Of a DNA stretch of 64,000 nt, positions 28,450 to 38,500 are shown in pieces (the first letter of the stretch is position 1; every line of letters starts with the position of its first letter). The position numbers and the translations under genes are program-made. Origin of the DNA: Lentzea albida (GTDB lineage Bacteria > Actinomycetota > Actinomycetes > Mycobacteriales > Pseudonocardiaceae); the NCBI RefSeq assembly GCF_900111005.1, contig NZ_FOFV01000006.1:372001-436000 (forward strand), in the 5' to 3' direction. The notes beneath the pieces are model-generated. The model was given only the letters and a program-made list of their open reading frames with translations, was not told the DNA's origin and did not search any database.

Positions 28450-29454
28450 TCACTGTGACACCCAGTCGCGGGCGATGCGACCGCCTAGAACGGTGAGAAG
28501 CGAATCGGCCTGGACCATGCACCGCGTGACGTCCGGTTCGACGTCCAGCAACGCGTAGGCGGCCTTCAGCCCCAGGTCACCGGGCTCGACCGAGCACCGG
28601 CCCGCCACCGCGACCACCGGCACGTCACCCGAGGCCCTGACCACGCCGTACGGGGCCTTGCCGTGGCGGGTCTGCGCGTCCAGCGACCCCTCGCCGGTGA
28701 TGACCAGCGACGCGTCGCGAACGGCCTCGGCGAACCCGGCGAGCTCCAGCACGACCTCGATGCCCGGCCGGAACCGCGCGCCGAGCACCGCCAGTGCGGC
28801 GAACCCGATCCCGCCGGCCGCACCGGCCCCCGGTCGTGACGCGTGCTCCGGCCCGATCCGCGAAGCGAAGTCCGCGAGCCGCGCCTCCAGGACCTCCACC
28901 TGTTCGGGTGAGGCGCCCTTCTGCGGCCCGTAGACCGCCGCGGCACCGGACGGCCCGAGCAGCGGGTTGTCCACGTCCGAGGCGAGCACCAGGTCGATGC
29001 CCTCGAACGACGTCTTGCCGAGTGCCTCCAGCATGCCCGCGCCGCCGTCGGTGCACGCGCTGCCTCCCAGCCCGAGCACGATCGTGGTGCAGCCGACGTC
29101 CAGGGCGGCTTTGAGCAGCTCACCGACGCCGTGGCTGGTGGCGTTCAGCGGGGCGGGCCGCTCCAGCAACGTCAGCCCGGCGGCCGAGGCCACCTCGACC
29201 ACGGCGGTCGTGCCGCGGACGGCGAACGACGCGGGCACCGGCTTGCCGAGCGGTCCGGCGACCCAGCGCCCCACCTTCAGGAACCCGGCGGCGACGGCGG
29301 CGTCGACGGTGCCGTCGCCGCCGTCGGCCACCGGGAGCAGGCGCACGTCCACGTCCGGGACCGCCTCCCGCAGGCCGCGCGCGACGGCGGCGGCGACCTG
29401 CGGGGCGGTGAGCGATCCCTTGAACTTGTCCGGCGCGACGACGACGTGACTCAC
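28450..29454 (-). CDS. glxK: Glycerate kinase (GarK/GlxK family)
   Basis: 334 residues. Phosphorylates glycerate from the tartronate semialdehyde route to enter lower glycolysis; this family makes 2-phosphoglycerate. Diagnostic blocks: [53 protein letters not shown] and [20 protein letters not shown] 29454 overlaps the gcl stop (GTGA). Confidence 0.95.
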   Translation of the reverse strand: MSHVVVAPDKFKGSLTAPQVAAAVARGLREAVPDVDVRLLPVADGGDGTVDAAVAAGFLKVGRWVAGPLGKPVPASFAVRGTTAVVEVASAAGLTLLERPAPLNATSHGVGELLKAALDVGCTTIVLGLGGSACTDGGAGMLEALGKTSFEGIDLVLASDVDNPLLGPSGAAAVYGPQKGASPEQVEVLEARLADFASRIGPEHASRPGAGAAGGIGFAALAVLGARFRPGIEVVLELAGFAEAVRDASLVITGEGSLDAQTRHGKAPYGVVRASGDVPVVAVAGRCSVEPGDLGLKAAYALLDVEPDVTRCMVQADSLLTVLGGRIARDWVSQ

Positions 29455-31151
29455 GGCAGCGGCTCGAATTCCTTCATCGCGGCGATCGACGTGCCGTTCG
29501 CGGTGTTGCCCTCGCGTTCGATCATGATCTCCACGAGCACGGGCCGCCGCGTGCGGTCGGCCTCCTTGCGCGCCCACTCCAGGGAGGTGCGGATCTCGCC
29601 GGGATCGGCGACCCGGACGCCGGAGCAGCCGTAGGCCTCCATGATCTTCACGTTGTCCGAGCCCGTGGTGTCGTAGTGGATGTCGACCTCGTACTTCATG
29701 TCGTAGCCACCGTGGTCCTCGGCCATCCGGATCAGGCCGAGGTACTCGTTGTTCAGCATGATCAGCACGAACGGCACGTCGTACTGGGCGCCGACCGCGA
29801 GCTCCTCCACGAGGAACTGGAACGAGTAGTCGCCGACGACACCGACGACCTCCGCGTCCGGACGCGCCTTCTTCACGCCGATCGCCGCCGGGATCTCCCA
29901 GCCGAGCGGACCGGCCTGGCCGCAGACCTGGTAGTGCCGCGGCCGGTGCGCCTTCTGGTGCTGGCCCGACCAGATCTGGTACAGCCCGATGGCCGTGACG
30001 AAGTAGGTGTCCGGGCCGTAGAACTCGTTGATCTCCTTGAACACGCGTGGCGCTTTGACCGGGACGGTGTCGAAGTCCTCGCGCCGCAACAGCGTCCGCT
30101 TGAGCTCCTGGCACCGCTCGACCCACGCGCCCTTGTCCCGGGGGCCGTGCTGCTTCGCCTTGTCCAGCAGGGCCTTCAGGAAGAGCTTGGTGTCCGCGAC
30201 GATCCCGAGGTCGGGCCCGAAGACCTTGCCGATCTGCGTCGGCTCGACGTCGACGTGGATGAACTTCCGGTCGCCGCGGTAGATGGCGAGGTCACCGGTG
30301 TGCCGGTCGCCGAACCGCGCGCCGAGCGCCAGCACCAGGTCGGACTCCAGGAACGACGCGTTGCCGTAGCGCTGCGAGGTCTGGATGCCGGTCATACCCG
30401 CGTAGAGCGGGTGGTCCTCGTCGAGCGCGCCCTTGCCCATCAGCGTCGCCTGGACCGGGATCTGCAGGAACTCGGCCAGCTCCAGCAGCTCGGCGGACGC
30501 CTCGCCGAGGATGACGCCGCCACCGGCGAGCAGCAGTGGACGTTCGGCGGCCAGCAGCATCTCCAGCGCGCGCTCGACCCGTGCGTCACTCGGCGCGCTT
30601 TTCTGCACTGGCAACGGCTCGTCGATCGAGGAGTCCCACTCGATCTCCTGCTTCTGCACGTCGATCGGCAGGTCGATCAGGACCGGGCCGGGACGGCCGG
30701 AGCGGGCGATCCGGAACGCCTCGCGGAAGATCCACGGCATCTGCGCGGCTTCCTTGACCTGCACCGCCCACTTCGTGACGGGCGCGGCGATCGAGACGAT
30801 GTCGACGGCCTGGAACGCCTCCTGGTGCAGCTTGGAGACCGCGGCTTGGCCGGTGATGCAGAGGATCGGCACGGAGTCGGCCTGCGCGGTGTAGAGACCG
30901 GTGATCATGTTCGTGCCGGCCGGGCCGGACGTGCCGATCGCGACACCGACGTTGCCGGTCGTGCGCGACCAGCCGTCCGCCATGTGCGTGGCACCTTCCT
31001 CGTGCCGCACGATGAGGTGCTCGATGCCGCCGTCGGACTCCATCGCCTTGTACAGCGGGAGGATCGCGGCGCCGGGGCAGCCGAACACGACGTCGATGCC
31101 CTCGGACTTGAGGACCTCGACGACCGCCTGCATGACTGGGATCTTCGGCAT
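29451..31151 (-). CDS. gcl: Glyoxylate carboligase (tartronate-semialdehyde synthase)
   Basis: 566 residues. A thiamine-diphosphate enzyme that condenses two glyoxylate molecules to tartronate semialdehyde and CO2. Similarity to known Gcl runs throughout (IGTSGPAGTNMITGLY, ADSVPILCITGQA, QAVDI, RSGRPGPVLIDLP, EPTQIGKVFGPDLGIV, NCGQAGPLGW-like CGQAGPLGWEIPAA, NNEYLGLIR). Odd: residue 51 is Glu (RHEEGA) where E. coli Gcl is known for having Val51 and no catalytic glutamate; acetolactate synthase also has Glu. Also shorter at the C-terminus. Operon position argues for Gcl; an acetolactate-synthase-like activity is the alternative. Confidence 0.88.
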   Translation of the reverse strand: MPKIPVMQAVVEVLKSEGIDVVFGCPGAAILPLYKAMESDGGIEHLIVRHEEGATHMADGWSRTTGNVGVAIGTSGPAGTNMITGLYTAQADSVPILCITGQAAVSKLHQEAFQAVDIVSIAAPVTKWAVQVKEAAQMPWIFREAFRIARSGRPGPVLIDLPIDVQKQEIEWDSSIDEPLPVQKSAPSDARVERALEMLLAAERPLLLAGGGVILGEASAELLELAEFLQIPVQATLMGKGALDEDHPLYAGMTGIQTSQRYGNASFLESDLVLALGARFGDRHTGDLAIYRGDRKFIHVDVEPTQIGKVFGPDLGIVADTKLFLKALLDKAKQHGPRDKGAWVERCQELKRTLLRREDFDTVPVKAPRVFKEINEFYGPDTYFVTAIGLYQIWSGQHQKAHRPRHYQVCGQAGPLGWEIPAAIGVKKARPDAEVVGVVGDYSFQFLVEELAVGAQYDVPFVLIMLNNEYLGLIRMAEDHGGYDMKYEVDIHYDTTGSDNVKIMEAYGCSGVRVADPGEIRTSLEWARKEADRTRRPVLVEIMIEREGNTANGTSIAAMKEFEPLP

Positions 31152-31154
31152 CTG

Positions 31155-32012
31155 TCAGGCCCTTCCCGCGAAGTTCTCGATGACCTTGAGCAGCGCGGAG
31201 TGGTCGAGCGACCCGTACCCCTGCGCACGTGCCGCCGCGACCAGCGCGGCGATCTGGTTGGTGACCGGCAGCGCGACGTCGGCGGCCCGTGCCGCGTCCA
31301 GTGCGATGCCCATGTCCTTGTGGTGCAGGTCGATCCGGAAGCCCGGCTGGAACTCGCGCGCGATCATGGACTCGCGCTTGAGGTCGAGGATCCGGTTCGC
31401 CGCGAGACCGCCCGCGAGCACGTCGAGGCCCGCCTTCGGGTCGACGCCGCTCGCTTCCAGCAGCACGATCGACTCGGCCACGAGGGCGTAGATGCCGCCG
31501 ACCATCAGCTGGTTCGCGGCCTTCACGACCTGGCCGGCGCCGTGCGGCCCGACGTGGACGATCGTCTTGCCGACGACCTCCAGGAACGGCCGGGCGGCGG
31601 CGAAGTCGGCCTCGTCGCCGCCGACCATGATGCTGAGCGACGCCTGGACCGCGCCGGTCTGGCCGCCGCTCACGGGTGCGTCGAGCACGCGGACGTTCGT
31701 CAGCTTCTTCGCGATGTCGATCGAGGTGGACGGGCGGATCGTGCTCATGTCGATCAGCAGCGTGCCGTCGTCGAAGGTGACCTCGTCGATCACGGCCTCG
31801 ACCTGCGGGTGGTTCGGCAGCATCGTTATGACGACCTCGGCGCCGCTCACGGCCTCTTGTGCTGACGACGCGGCCTTGCCGCCGTCGGCGACGAGCTTCT
31901 CGAGCGAGGCCGGGCTGAGGTCGAACCCCGTCACGTCGTGCCCGGCGGCCACGAGGTGGGCCGCCATCGGGCTGCCCATGATGCCGAGCCCGATGAAACC
32001 GATCCTGGTCAT
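31155..32012 (-). CDS. glxR: Tartronate semialdehyde reductase (2-hydroxy-3-oxopropionate reductase)
   Basis: 285 residues of the beta-hydroxyacid dehydrogenase family; reduces tartronate semialdehyde to glycerate with NAD(P)H. Rossmann motif GFIGLGIMGSPMA at the N-terminus, substrate motif DAPVSGGQTGA, catalytic Lys in GAGQVVKAANQLMV and the C-terminal KDMGIALDAAR. ATG 32012 after GGAGGGAC, overlapping the hyi stop (ATGA); an upstream GTG/ATG at 32027 is less likely. Confidence 0.95.
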   Translation of the reverse strand: MTRIGFIGLGIMGSPMAAHLVAAGHDVTGFDLSPASLEKLVADGGKAASSAQEAVSGAEVVITMLPNHPQVEAVIDEVTFDDGTLLIDMSTIRPSTSIDIAKKLTNVRVLDAPVSGGQTGAVQASLSIMVGGDEADFAAARPFLEVVGKTIVHVGPHGAGQVVKAANQLMVGGIYALVAESIVLLEASGVDPKAGLDVLAGGLAANRILDLKRESMIAREFQPGFRIDLHHKDMGIALDAARAADVALPVTNQIAALVAAARAQGYGSLDHSALLKVIENFAGRA

Positions 32013-32755
32013 GCGTTGTCCCTCCAAGCGAAGGAGTGGGTGACGGGCTTGTACTCGGCGCCGACGAAACCGCTGTAGCCGTTCGCGCGGAGCTTCGCGA
32101 GGTGCCCGAAGAGGTCGAGCTCGCCGGTGCCGGGCTCACCACGTCCGGGAGCGTCGGCGATCTGCACGTGACCGATGCGGTCGACGTGGTCGGCGAGGAG
32201 GTCGAGGTCGTCGCCGTTCGTGGCGAGGTGGTAGAGGTCCGCGAGCAGCTTCACGTTGCCGCGGTCGATCTCGTCGATCAGTTCGAACGCCTGGTGGGCG
32301 GTCCTGATCGGGTACTGCGGCGCGCCGCTCAGCGGTTCGACGACGACCTGCGCACCGATCTCCGCCGCGACGTCGGCGGCGAAGCGGTAGTTGGAGACGG
32401 TCTGCGCGGTGGTCTCGAAGTTGCCGTGCAGCGCGTTGAGCGTGCGGCAGCCGAGCCGGCCCGCGATGGCCGCGGTGACCTCGACGTTCGCGCGGAACTC
32501 CGTCTCGCGGCCGGGCCAGCTCGCGAGGCCCCTGTCCCCCGCGGGCATGTCGCCCGCGTAGAAGTTCAGGCCGACCAGGCGCACCTGCGCATCGACGATC
32601 GCGTTCTCGAACGCCTCGATCTCGCGCGTCTCGGGTACGGCGTCCGCGAACGGCCACCAGATCTCGACCGCGTCGAACCCGGCGGCCCGCGCGGCGGCCG
32701 GGCGCTCCAGCAACGGCAGTTCCGTGAAGAGCATGGACAGGTTTGCGTCGAACAT
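32009..32755 (-). CDS. hyi: Hydroxypyruvate isomerase (Hyi), TIM barrel
   Basis: 248 residues of the AP-endonuclease-2 type TIM-barrel family. Hyi interconverts hydroxypyruvate and tartronate semialdehyde. Blocks: FDANLSMLFTELPLLERPAA, FYAGDMPAGDRGL, LNALHGN, VVVEPLSG, KLLADLYHLA, GHVQIADAPGRGEPGTGE and GAEYKP. I chose ATG 32755 (MFDANLS); a start at GTG 32776 would lie inside the palindromic operator. First gene of the six-gene hyi-glxR-gcl-glxK-allB-alc operon. Confidence 0.92.
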   Translation of the reverse strand: MFDANLSMLFTELPLLERPAAARAAGFDAVEIWWPFADAVPETREIEAFENAIVDAQVRLVGLNFYAGDMPAGDRGLASWPGRETEFRANVEVTAAIAGRLGCRTLNALHGNFETTAQTVSNYRFAADVAAEIGAQVVVEPLSGAPQYPIRTAHQAFELIDEIDRGNVKLLADLYHLATNGDDLDLLADHVDRIGHVQIADAPGRGEPGTGELDLFGHLAKLRANGYSGFVGAEYKPVTHSFAWRDNA

Positions 32756-32770
32756 CTCCGGACCCGTTCC

Positions 32771-32785
32771 TTCCACATTGCGGAA
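32771..32785. promoter_or_regulatory. palindromic operator (site A) before hyi
   Basis: TTCCACATTGCGGAA, two half sites TTCCrCA around a central T with one mismatch. Similar sites occur at 32853-32867 and 41924-41938. A likely binding site for the IclR-family regulator at 41960. Confidence 0.5.
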
Positions 32786-32852
32786 GTAGAATTTCGTACT
32801 ACGGAGACACTAGACATCCCGAGCAGCCCGGGTCAAGAATGTGGAAGTTCAA

Positions 32853-32867
32853 TTCCGCGATGTAGAA
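32853..32867. promoter_or_regulatory. palindromic operator (site B) before uraD
   Basis: TTCCGCGATGTAGAA, a weaker version of site A (consensus TTyyrCrwTGyrGAA), 13 bases before the uraD start. A perfect inverted repeat TTCCACATT/AATGTGGAA (32771-32779, 32838-32846) also spans the divergent promoter region. Confidence 0.4.
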
Positions 32868-32879
32868 ACTTGGAGAACC

Positions 32880-33362
32880 GTGGACAGCTTCAACAGCGCC
32901 CCGGAGGCCGAACTCCGTCCACTGCTCACCGAGTGCCTCGCGGTGCCCCGCTGGATCGACGCCGTGGTGGCAGGCAGGCCCTACGCGTCGGTGGATGCTC
33001 TCCTCGCGGCTTCTTCGGTTGCCGCACAAGGACTTTCCGACGAGGAGGTGCTCGGCGCGATCGCCGGGCACCCGCGCATCGGCGAACGACAGAAGACAGG
33101 TGGGGTGTCGGCGAGGTGGTCGCGGTCCGAACAGTCCGGTGTGGACGCTTCCCAGGCTGATCGCCTGGCGGCCGCCAACGCCGCGTACGAGGATCGGTTC
33201 GGGCACATCTACCTGGTGTGCGCGACCGGCCTGAGCGGTGCGGAGATGCTCGACGACCTGTCCAGGCGCATGGACAACCCGCCGGACGTCGAGCTCCGCG
33301 TCGTCAACGACGAACTCGCGAAGATCGCCGCCTTGCGGCTGCAGAAGCTGATCGGGAGCTGA
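32880..33362 (+). CDS. uraD: 2-oxo-4-hydroxy-4-carboxy-5-ureidoimidazoline (OHCU) decarboxylase
   Basis: 160 residues. Last step from urate to S-allantoin. Motifs: HPRIGER with the catalytic His, SEQSGVD, LAAANAAYEDRFGHIYLVCATG and NDELAKIAALRLQKLI. GTG 32880 follows TTGGAG; the longer frame beginning at 32841 would read through operator site B. Four bases separate it from uox; the usual uraH gene is absent between them. Confidence 0.94.
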   Translation: MDSFNSAPEAELRPLLTECLAVPRWIDAVVAGRPYASVDALLAASSVAAQGLSDEEVLGAIAGHPRIGERQKTGGVSARWSRSEQSGVDASQADRLAAANAAYEDRFGHIYLVCATGLSGAEMLDDLSRRMDNPPDVELRVVNDELAKIAALRLQKLIGS

Positions 33363-33366
33363 TTTC

Positions 33367-34245
33367 ATGGCCATCGTCCTGGGCCCCAACCAGTACGGGA
33401 AGGCGGAGAACCGCCTCGTCACGGTGTCGCGCAACGGTTCCGTGCACACGATCAAAGACCTGACCGTCAGCACCTCGCTGCGCGGGGACCTCGCGGACAC
33501 GCACCTCACCGGCGACAACGCCAAGGTGCTCGCGACCGACACGCAGAAGAACACCGTCTACGCCTTCGCCAAGCAGGCGCCGGTCGGGGAGATCGAGGAC
33601 TTCGCGCTGCGCCTCGGCCGCCACTTCGTCGGCTCGCAGGAGCCGATCACGGGCGCGCGCATCCTGATCGACGAGCACGCGTGGGACCGCATCGACGGCC
33701 ACGACCACGCGTTCGCGCAGGGGTCGAACGAGAAGCGCACCACCGCCGTGACGATCGAAGGGTCGCAGGCGTGGGTCGTGTCGGGCGTGCGAGACCTCGT
33801 GGTGCTGAAGTCGACCGGATCGGAGTTCCACGGCTACCCGAAGGACCCGTACACGACGTTGAAGGAGACGAACGACCGCATCCTGGCGACGTCGGTGACG
33901 GCTCGCTGGCGGTACGCGGGCACGGACGTCGACTGGGCGAAGTCGTTCACCGAGATCCGCTCGATCATGCTGAAGACGTTCGCGGACAAGCACTCCCTGT
34001 CGTTGCAGCAGACGCTGTACGCGATGGGCGAGGCCGTGCTGAACGCGCGCTCCGAGGTCGCCGAGGTACGTCTCTCCATGCCGAACAAGCACCACTTCCT
34101 GGTGGACCTGAGCGCGTTCGGCCTGGAGAACGACAACGAGGTCTTCTACGCCGCGGACCGCCCGTACGGGCTCATTGAGGGCTCGATCCTGCGGGACGAC
34201 GCCCCGGACGCGGGGCTTGCCTGGAGTACTTTGCCAGCCTTCTGA
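33367..34245 (+). CDS. uox: Urate oxidase (uricase)
   Basis: 292 residues, usual length. Cofactor-free oxidation of urate to 5-hydroxyisourate. NQYGKAENRLVTV, the Lys-Thr catalytic dyad region NAKVLATDTQKNTVYAFAKQ, LVVLKSTGSEFHGYPKDPYTT and NKHHFLVDLSAFGLENDNEVF are all present. The 3' end overlaps the convergent FAD monooxygenase gene by 74 bases. Divergent from the hyi operon that uses its downstream products. Confidence 0.97.
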   Translation: MAIVLGPNQYGKAENRLVTVSRNGSVHTIKDLTVSTSLRGDLADTHLTGDNAKVLATDTQKNTVYAFAKQAPVGEIEDFALRLGRHFVGSQEPITGARILIDEHAWDRIDGHDHAFAQGSNEKRTTAVTIEGSQAWVVSGVRDLVVLKSTGSEFHGYPKDPYTTLKETNDRILATSVTARWRYAGTDVDWAKSFTEIRSIMLKTFADKHSLSLQQTLYAMGEAVLNARSEVAEVRLSMPNKHHFLVDLSAFGLENDNEVFYAADRPYGLIEGSILRDDAPDAGLAWSTLPAF

Positions 34246-35455
34246 ACACGACCGGGTTGAACAGGCTCGCCGGCGAGGCGACCATGTGCACGACCCGGAC
34301 GAAGCGCCGGAACAGGTCGGGGTCGTGCACGATCCCGACCTGCCACTTCTTCATGTACCAGCCGAGCACACCGCGGCGCCTGTCCTCGACCCAGCCGCGG
34401 TCGGCGTTGCTGGACAGGGCCCACGAGCCGTTCGCGGTCTTCGCGACCTTGTGTTGGAAAGCGCGGCACCCTTGGGCGCTGAAGTCGTCGTGCCGGCGGA
34501 ACAACAGCGCCTCCATCGCGGCGACGGTGATGCCCTGCCCGTACACGGGGTTGAAGGCGCACACCGCGTCCCCGACCGCCACCAGCCCGCCCGGCCAGTT
34601 CCCGATCGCCTCGAAGGCGTTGCGGCGACTGGCCGTGCGGGCGAACAGGTAGACGGGCGTGAGAGGTTCGGCGTCCCGCAGCATCTCCGAGATCGGCACC
34701 CGCAACGAGTCGAGGAACTCCTGGTACCCGTCGAGGTCGCGCGGCGGGTGGTCCCCGGCGGCGCCCTGCGCGGTGACCATCAGCCGGTCGCCCTCCACGC
34801 GCATCGCGGCCACGCCCCGCGGCAGGCTCGGCGCGGACAGGCTTTCCGCGTACACCACGGGGAAGTCCTCCGGCGCGGTGTAGATCCGCGTCGCGTACCC
34901 GGTGCGCGAGTCGACCACCTCGGGCTCCGGCACGGTGATCCCCACGTCCGCGAGCCAGGCGGGCAGCTTCGACGACCTGCCGGACGCGTCTACCACGAGA
35001 TCCGCGTCGATCTTGCCGTGGTCACGCGTGAGCACGCCGTCGACCCGCCCGTCGCGGAAAGACAGCCCGGTGACGTGCACGCCCTGCCTGATCTCGGCCG
35101 TCACCCGCCGCCGGATGCGGGTCTCCAGCAGCGGGCGGCTCAGCGACAGCAGCGGCAACCCGATGGGCGTGCGGGCGAACCAGCCCTGCGGGTTGAGGAT
35201 CCGCATGTCGCCCGCGTCGGCGAGTGCCGCGCCGGCCTCGACGAGCTCCTCGCGGAGACCGGGGAAGAGTTCCTCCAGCAGCTCACCGCCGCGCACCAAC
35301 AGCCCGTGCACGTGCCTGCCCTGCGGCACACCAGCGCGCGGTTCGGCCTCGTCGGTGAGCTCGTCCCGTTCCAGCACAACGACTTCGTGCGACTCGCTCA
35401 GCACGCGCGCCGCCAGCAAGCCGGCGATTCCCCCGCCCATCACCACGGCCTTCAT
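34172..35455 (-). CDS. FAD-dependent monooxygenase/oxidoreductase
   Basis: 427 residues. N-terminal dinucleotide-binding VVMGGGIAGLLAARVL, the RAGVPQGRHVHGLLVRGGE block typical of a geranylgeranyl-reductase/PHBH-like group, DLVVDASGRSSKLPAWL and the second FAD motif VAVGDAVCAFNPVYGQGITVAAMEALL. Substrate unknown; secondary metabolism or lipid hydroxylation is possible, a HpxO-like urate hydroxylase less likely because of length and motif differences. I chose ATG 35455 over an upstream TTG. Confidence 0.88.
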   Translation of the reverse strand: MKAVVMGGGIAGLLAARVLSESHEVVVLERDELTDEAEPRAGVPQGRHVHGLLVRGGELLEELFPGLREELVEAGAALADAGDMRILNPQGWFARTPIGLPLLSLSRPLLETRIRRRVTAEIRQGVHVTGLSFRDGRVDGVLTRDHGKIDADLVVDASGRSSKLPAWLADVGITVPEPEVVDSRTGYATRIYTAPEDFPVVYAESLSAPSLPRGVAAMRVEGDRLMVTAQGAAGDHPPRDLDGYQEFLDSLRVPISEMLRDAEPLTPVYLFARTASRRNAFEAIGNWPGGLVAVGDAVCAFNPVYGQGITVAAMEALLFRRHDDFSAQGCRAFQHKVAKTANGSWALSSNADRGWVEDRRRGVLGWYMKKWQVGIVHDPDLFRRFVRVVHMVASPASLFNPVVFRRLAKYSRQAPRPGRRPAGSSPQ

Positions 35456-35550
35456 GAGGCCATTCAACCTCAGCCTTGGATGTTTCCGGGCGAGATGGAA
35501 AGAACCTCACGGTCGCTAACGGCCGGATTCAAGGCCACGATCTGCTGGGC

Positions 35551-38500
35551 ATGACCGAACCCGGCAAGTCGCGGCGCAAATTGCTCGGGACCACTCGCAA
35601 CCTCGTGCTGCTCGCCATCGTCGGCTTGGCCGTCACGGCTGTCCTTTTCAAGTGGCAGGACGGCAACGCCGCCCTGGGGATCGTCGCCGGGCTCGTCACA
35701 ATCGTCACGTTCTTCTTACTGGTGATCGACCGCGTGCGCGCACAGACCTCACCACCACAGGTCGACGCCGCGGTGAAAGACCTCCAAATGAGGCTGCTAG
35801 AACAGTGGGAGCCCGAGGTCCAGCGCCGTATCCAGCACTCCCCCCATTCTCAGACCATTCCGCTGGAGTGGAAGGAACGTAGCCGGTCCGGCACTGACTC
35901 GTCACAGCTCGACGGCAGGTTCGACGGCGATTCGGACGAAGCCGCGACGCAACTCGCCGACGCCTTCCAGCGGCTGCCTGGCAAGCATCGGATGGTCGTC
36001 CTCGGCGAGCCTGGGTCTGGCAAGACCTTTCTCGCTCTCGCGCTGACGGTGGGCTTGCTGCGCAGGTGGACCGAAGGTGAACCTGTCGCGGTCTTCCTCA
36101 CGTTGTCGTCCTGGGACCCCGTAGTCGAGACGTTGGACGAGTGGACCGTCGGCACCATCGCGAGCGCCTACTACGGCGGTGACCAACGGATACCCAAGGC
36201 GCTGCTAACTGCCCGGCGCCTCATCCCAGTGCTCGACGGTCTCGACGAACTGCCAGAACACCTCAGACGTCTCGCTGTCCGCCGCATCAACGACGCCATC
36301 ACAGGAGTCCGCCCGGTAGTGGTGACGTGCCGAACCGCCGACTACGAAGAGGTAGTAGCAGGCGGGTCACCTGAGCTGCTGCGCGTCCCCGCCGTCGAGG
36401 TACAACCGGTTGCCACCCCGGACCTGGTCAACCAATTGAGAGACGTGCCGGCGTGGCAGGAAGTCGTAGCCCACGTGAAGGAGCACCCTAAAGGTCACGT
36501 CGCCGATGCGTTGCGCACACCGCTGATGCTGTCTTTCTTCACAGCGGTCTACGAATATCGGGACCCTGCCGAACTCATCGACCAGACCAAGTTCTCCAGC
36601 AAACACGCTGTAGAGGACCATCTTGTCGACCTGAGGCTGAACACCGCGTACCCCGAGGAGCCGTTGTCCGGCCAGTGGTCCGCCGAGCAGGGCAAGAACT
36701 GGCTCACGTACCTCGCTCGTCACATGCACGACCACGACGAACGGAGCGTCACCTGGTGGCAAGTCGCTTTCCGCAACGTCGAAGGCGGCCACCTGCTGGT
36801 AGCGCTCGCCTTGGTAGTTGCGCTGTGGTTGTCCGAGGCGGCATTCCTGTCCAACACCGTGGCCAAACTGCTCAAGTTGGAACCGTTGTTCATCCTCGTC
36901 TTCGGCACGGTAATGGCCTCTGTCTGGCTGGCCAGCAGGCGCCAGGTCCCTGGGAGGCGACAACCCGTCCGGAACAGCCGTTCACGCGGATTCAAACGAG
37001 GCCTGGTCATAGGCACGGTCGCGGTTCTTCTGCCTGGGCTGTTCCTCATCAGTCTGTCGATCGTCACCGCGTCCGAAGGTTTTCGCGACGTCATGGAGAC
37101 GTCCTCCGAGGCATGCGCGATTCTGGCGCTGGCCCTGGCGCATGGGGTGGTCGTAGGGCTGCACGAGATGATGGTGGAGTGGTCGACGGCGAAACACACA
37201 GCTCACGCCGCACGGGAACTGCTAAGACGGGAGCGGGTGTCGACGTTCGTCGCTGCCGTCATCGCCGGGCTGGTCATCGGTCCACTCAGCATCGTCATCA
37301 CGACCACCTCCATGTCCTACGGCACCCATCTGGGGCAGTGGTTCGCCTCCACACTCGACTTCCCGACGGTCTTCCGCCCGGAACCACCGGCATCGTCCTT
37401 GAACTGGGACTTGCTGGTGAAGGGCGGCGCCCTCATCACGGTTCTGTCCGCGCTCATGCTGGCATCATCCCGCTCCTGGCCGCGACTGCTGGCAGCCAAA
37501 GTGAAACTCGCCTGCACCCGCAAACTGCCGTGGCGGCTCGGTCGGTTCGTCACCGATGCGACACAACGAGGTCTGTTGCGACGAAGCGGTGTGGCATACG
37601 AATTCGGACACATCCTGTTGCAGGAGCGACTCGTGTCGACGGCCGTGAACTACCCACCGCTGCACCATCGCCCGTGGTTGCGGAGGACGCTAGCGGGATC
37701 GGTGGCGCTGATGGTCGTGGTCGCGGCAACTGCCGCGTGGTCCGGGAGACCCGAAGCCTGCGATAGCGCGAAACGCATCTGGATCGGCTCTCCGATGATT
37801 CGGGTCGAGAAAGACAGGAACACCGGCTGCTTCCACTACGTGCCCGAAAACAAGTGGGAAACCCTGGCACAAGGGACGGACAGCGCACCGGCTCTGGCCG
37901 ACATCAGGGCCAGGTTGCCGAAGATGGCAGGCACGGGCACGCCGAGTCACGGACCGGTGTTGATCATCGGTGAGTTCGACGAGATCAGATCGGCCAAGCG
38001 CCATGAGGTCTTCACCGGAGTTGCCGCCGCTCAGCAGGTGACCGAAGGCTCCCTCGAGATCGGCTTCATCTACGCCGATCTCGAGGACAGCGAAGGAAAG
38101 GAGGCCGCCGCGTTGATCGACCTGTACATCGAGGACATCTGGCTCACGGGTGAGATCACCAGGAACACTTACCGAAGTGTCGCCGCGGTGGGCCTCGACC
38201 TTGACTGGTCGCGGCCTGACGCGAGCCTCAAGATCGTCGGCTTGAATGACATGGAACTGAGGGAGCACGCGACGGAACGCCGAAATGTCGTCACCAGGGC
38301 CTTTCTGGATAAGTCGCCTGCGAGATCGACCTTGCCGTCCTGCGAGGAGGTCGGGGAAGCACGTAGCACCAGATCGGTGCTCGATCTGCGATCGGCGCAT
38401 CCGACCGGCCCGATGCTTGACGAACTCGCGCGGTGTGGCACTGCGGAGGTGATGGTGGAGCAGTCCGACGCAATGAAACTAAGCCTGCTGCCCGGCCGAC

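Noticed and set aside
32841-32879. 13-codon N-terminal extension of uraD from GTG 32841
   Set aside because: It would read through the palindromic operator site B, and GGAG lies just before GTG 32880.
34172-35455. FAD monooxygenase as a HpxO-type urate hydroxylase
   Set aside because: Beside uox but on the opposite strand; the HVHGLLVRGGE block and 427-residue length fit another FAD monooxygenase group.
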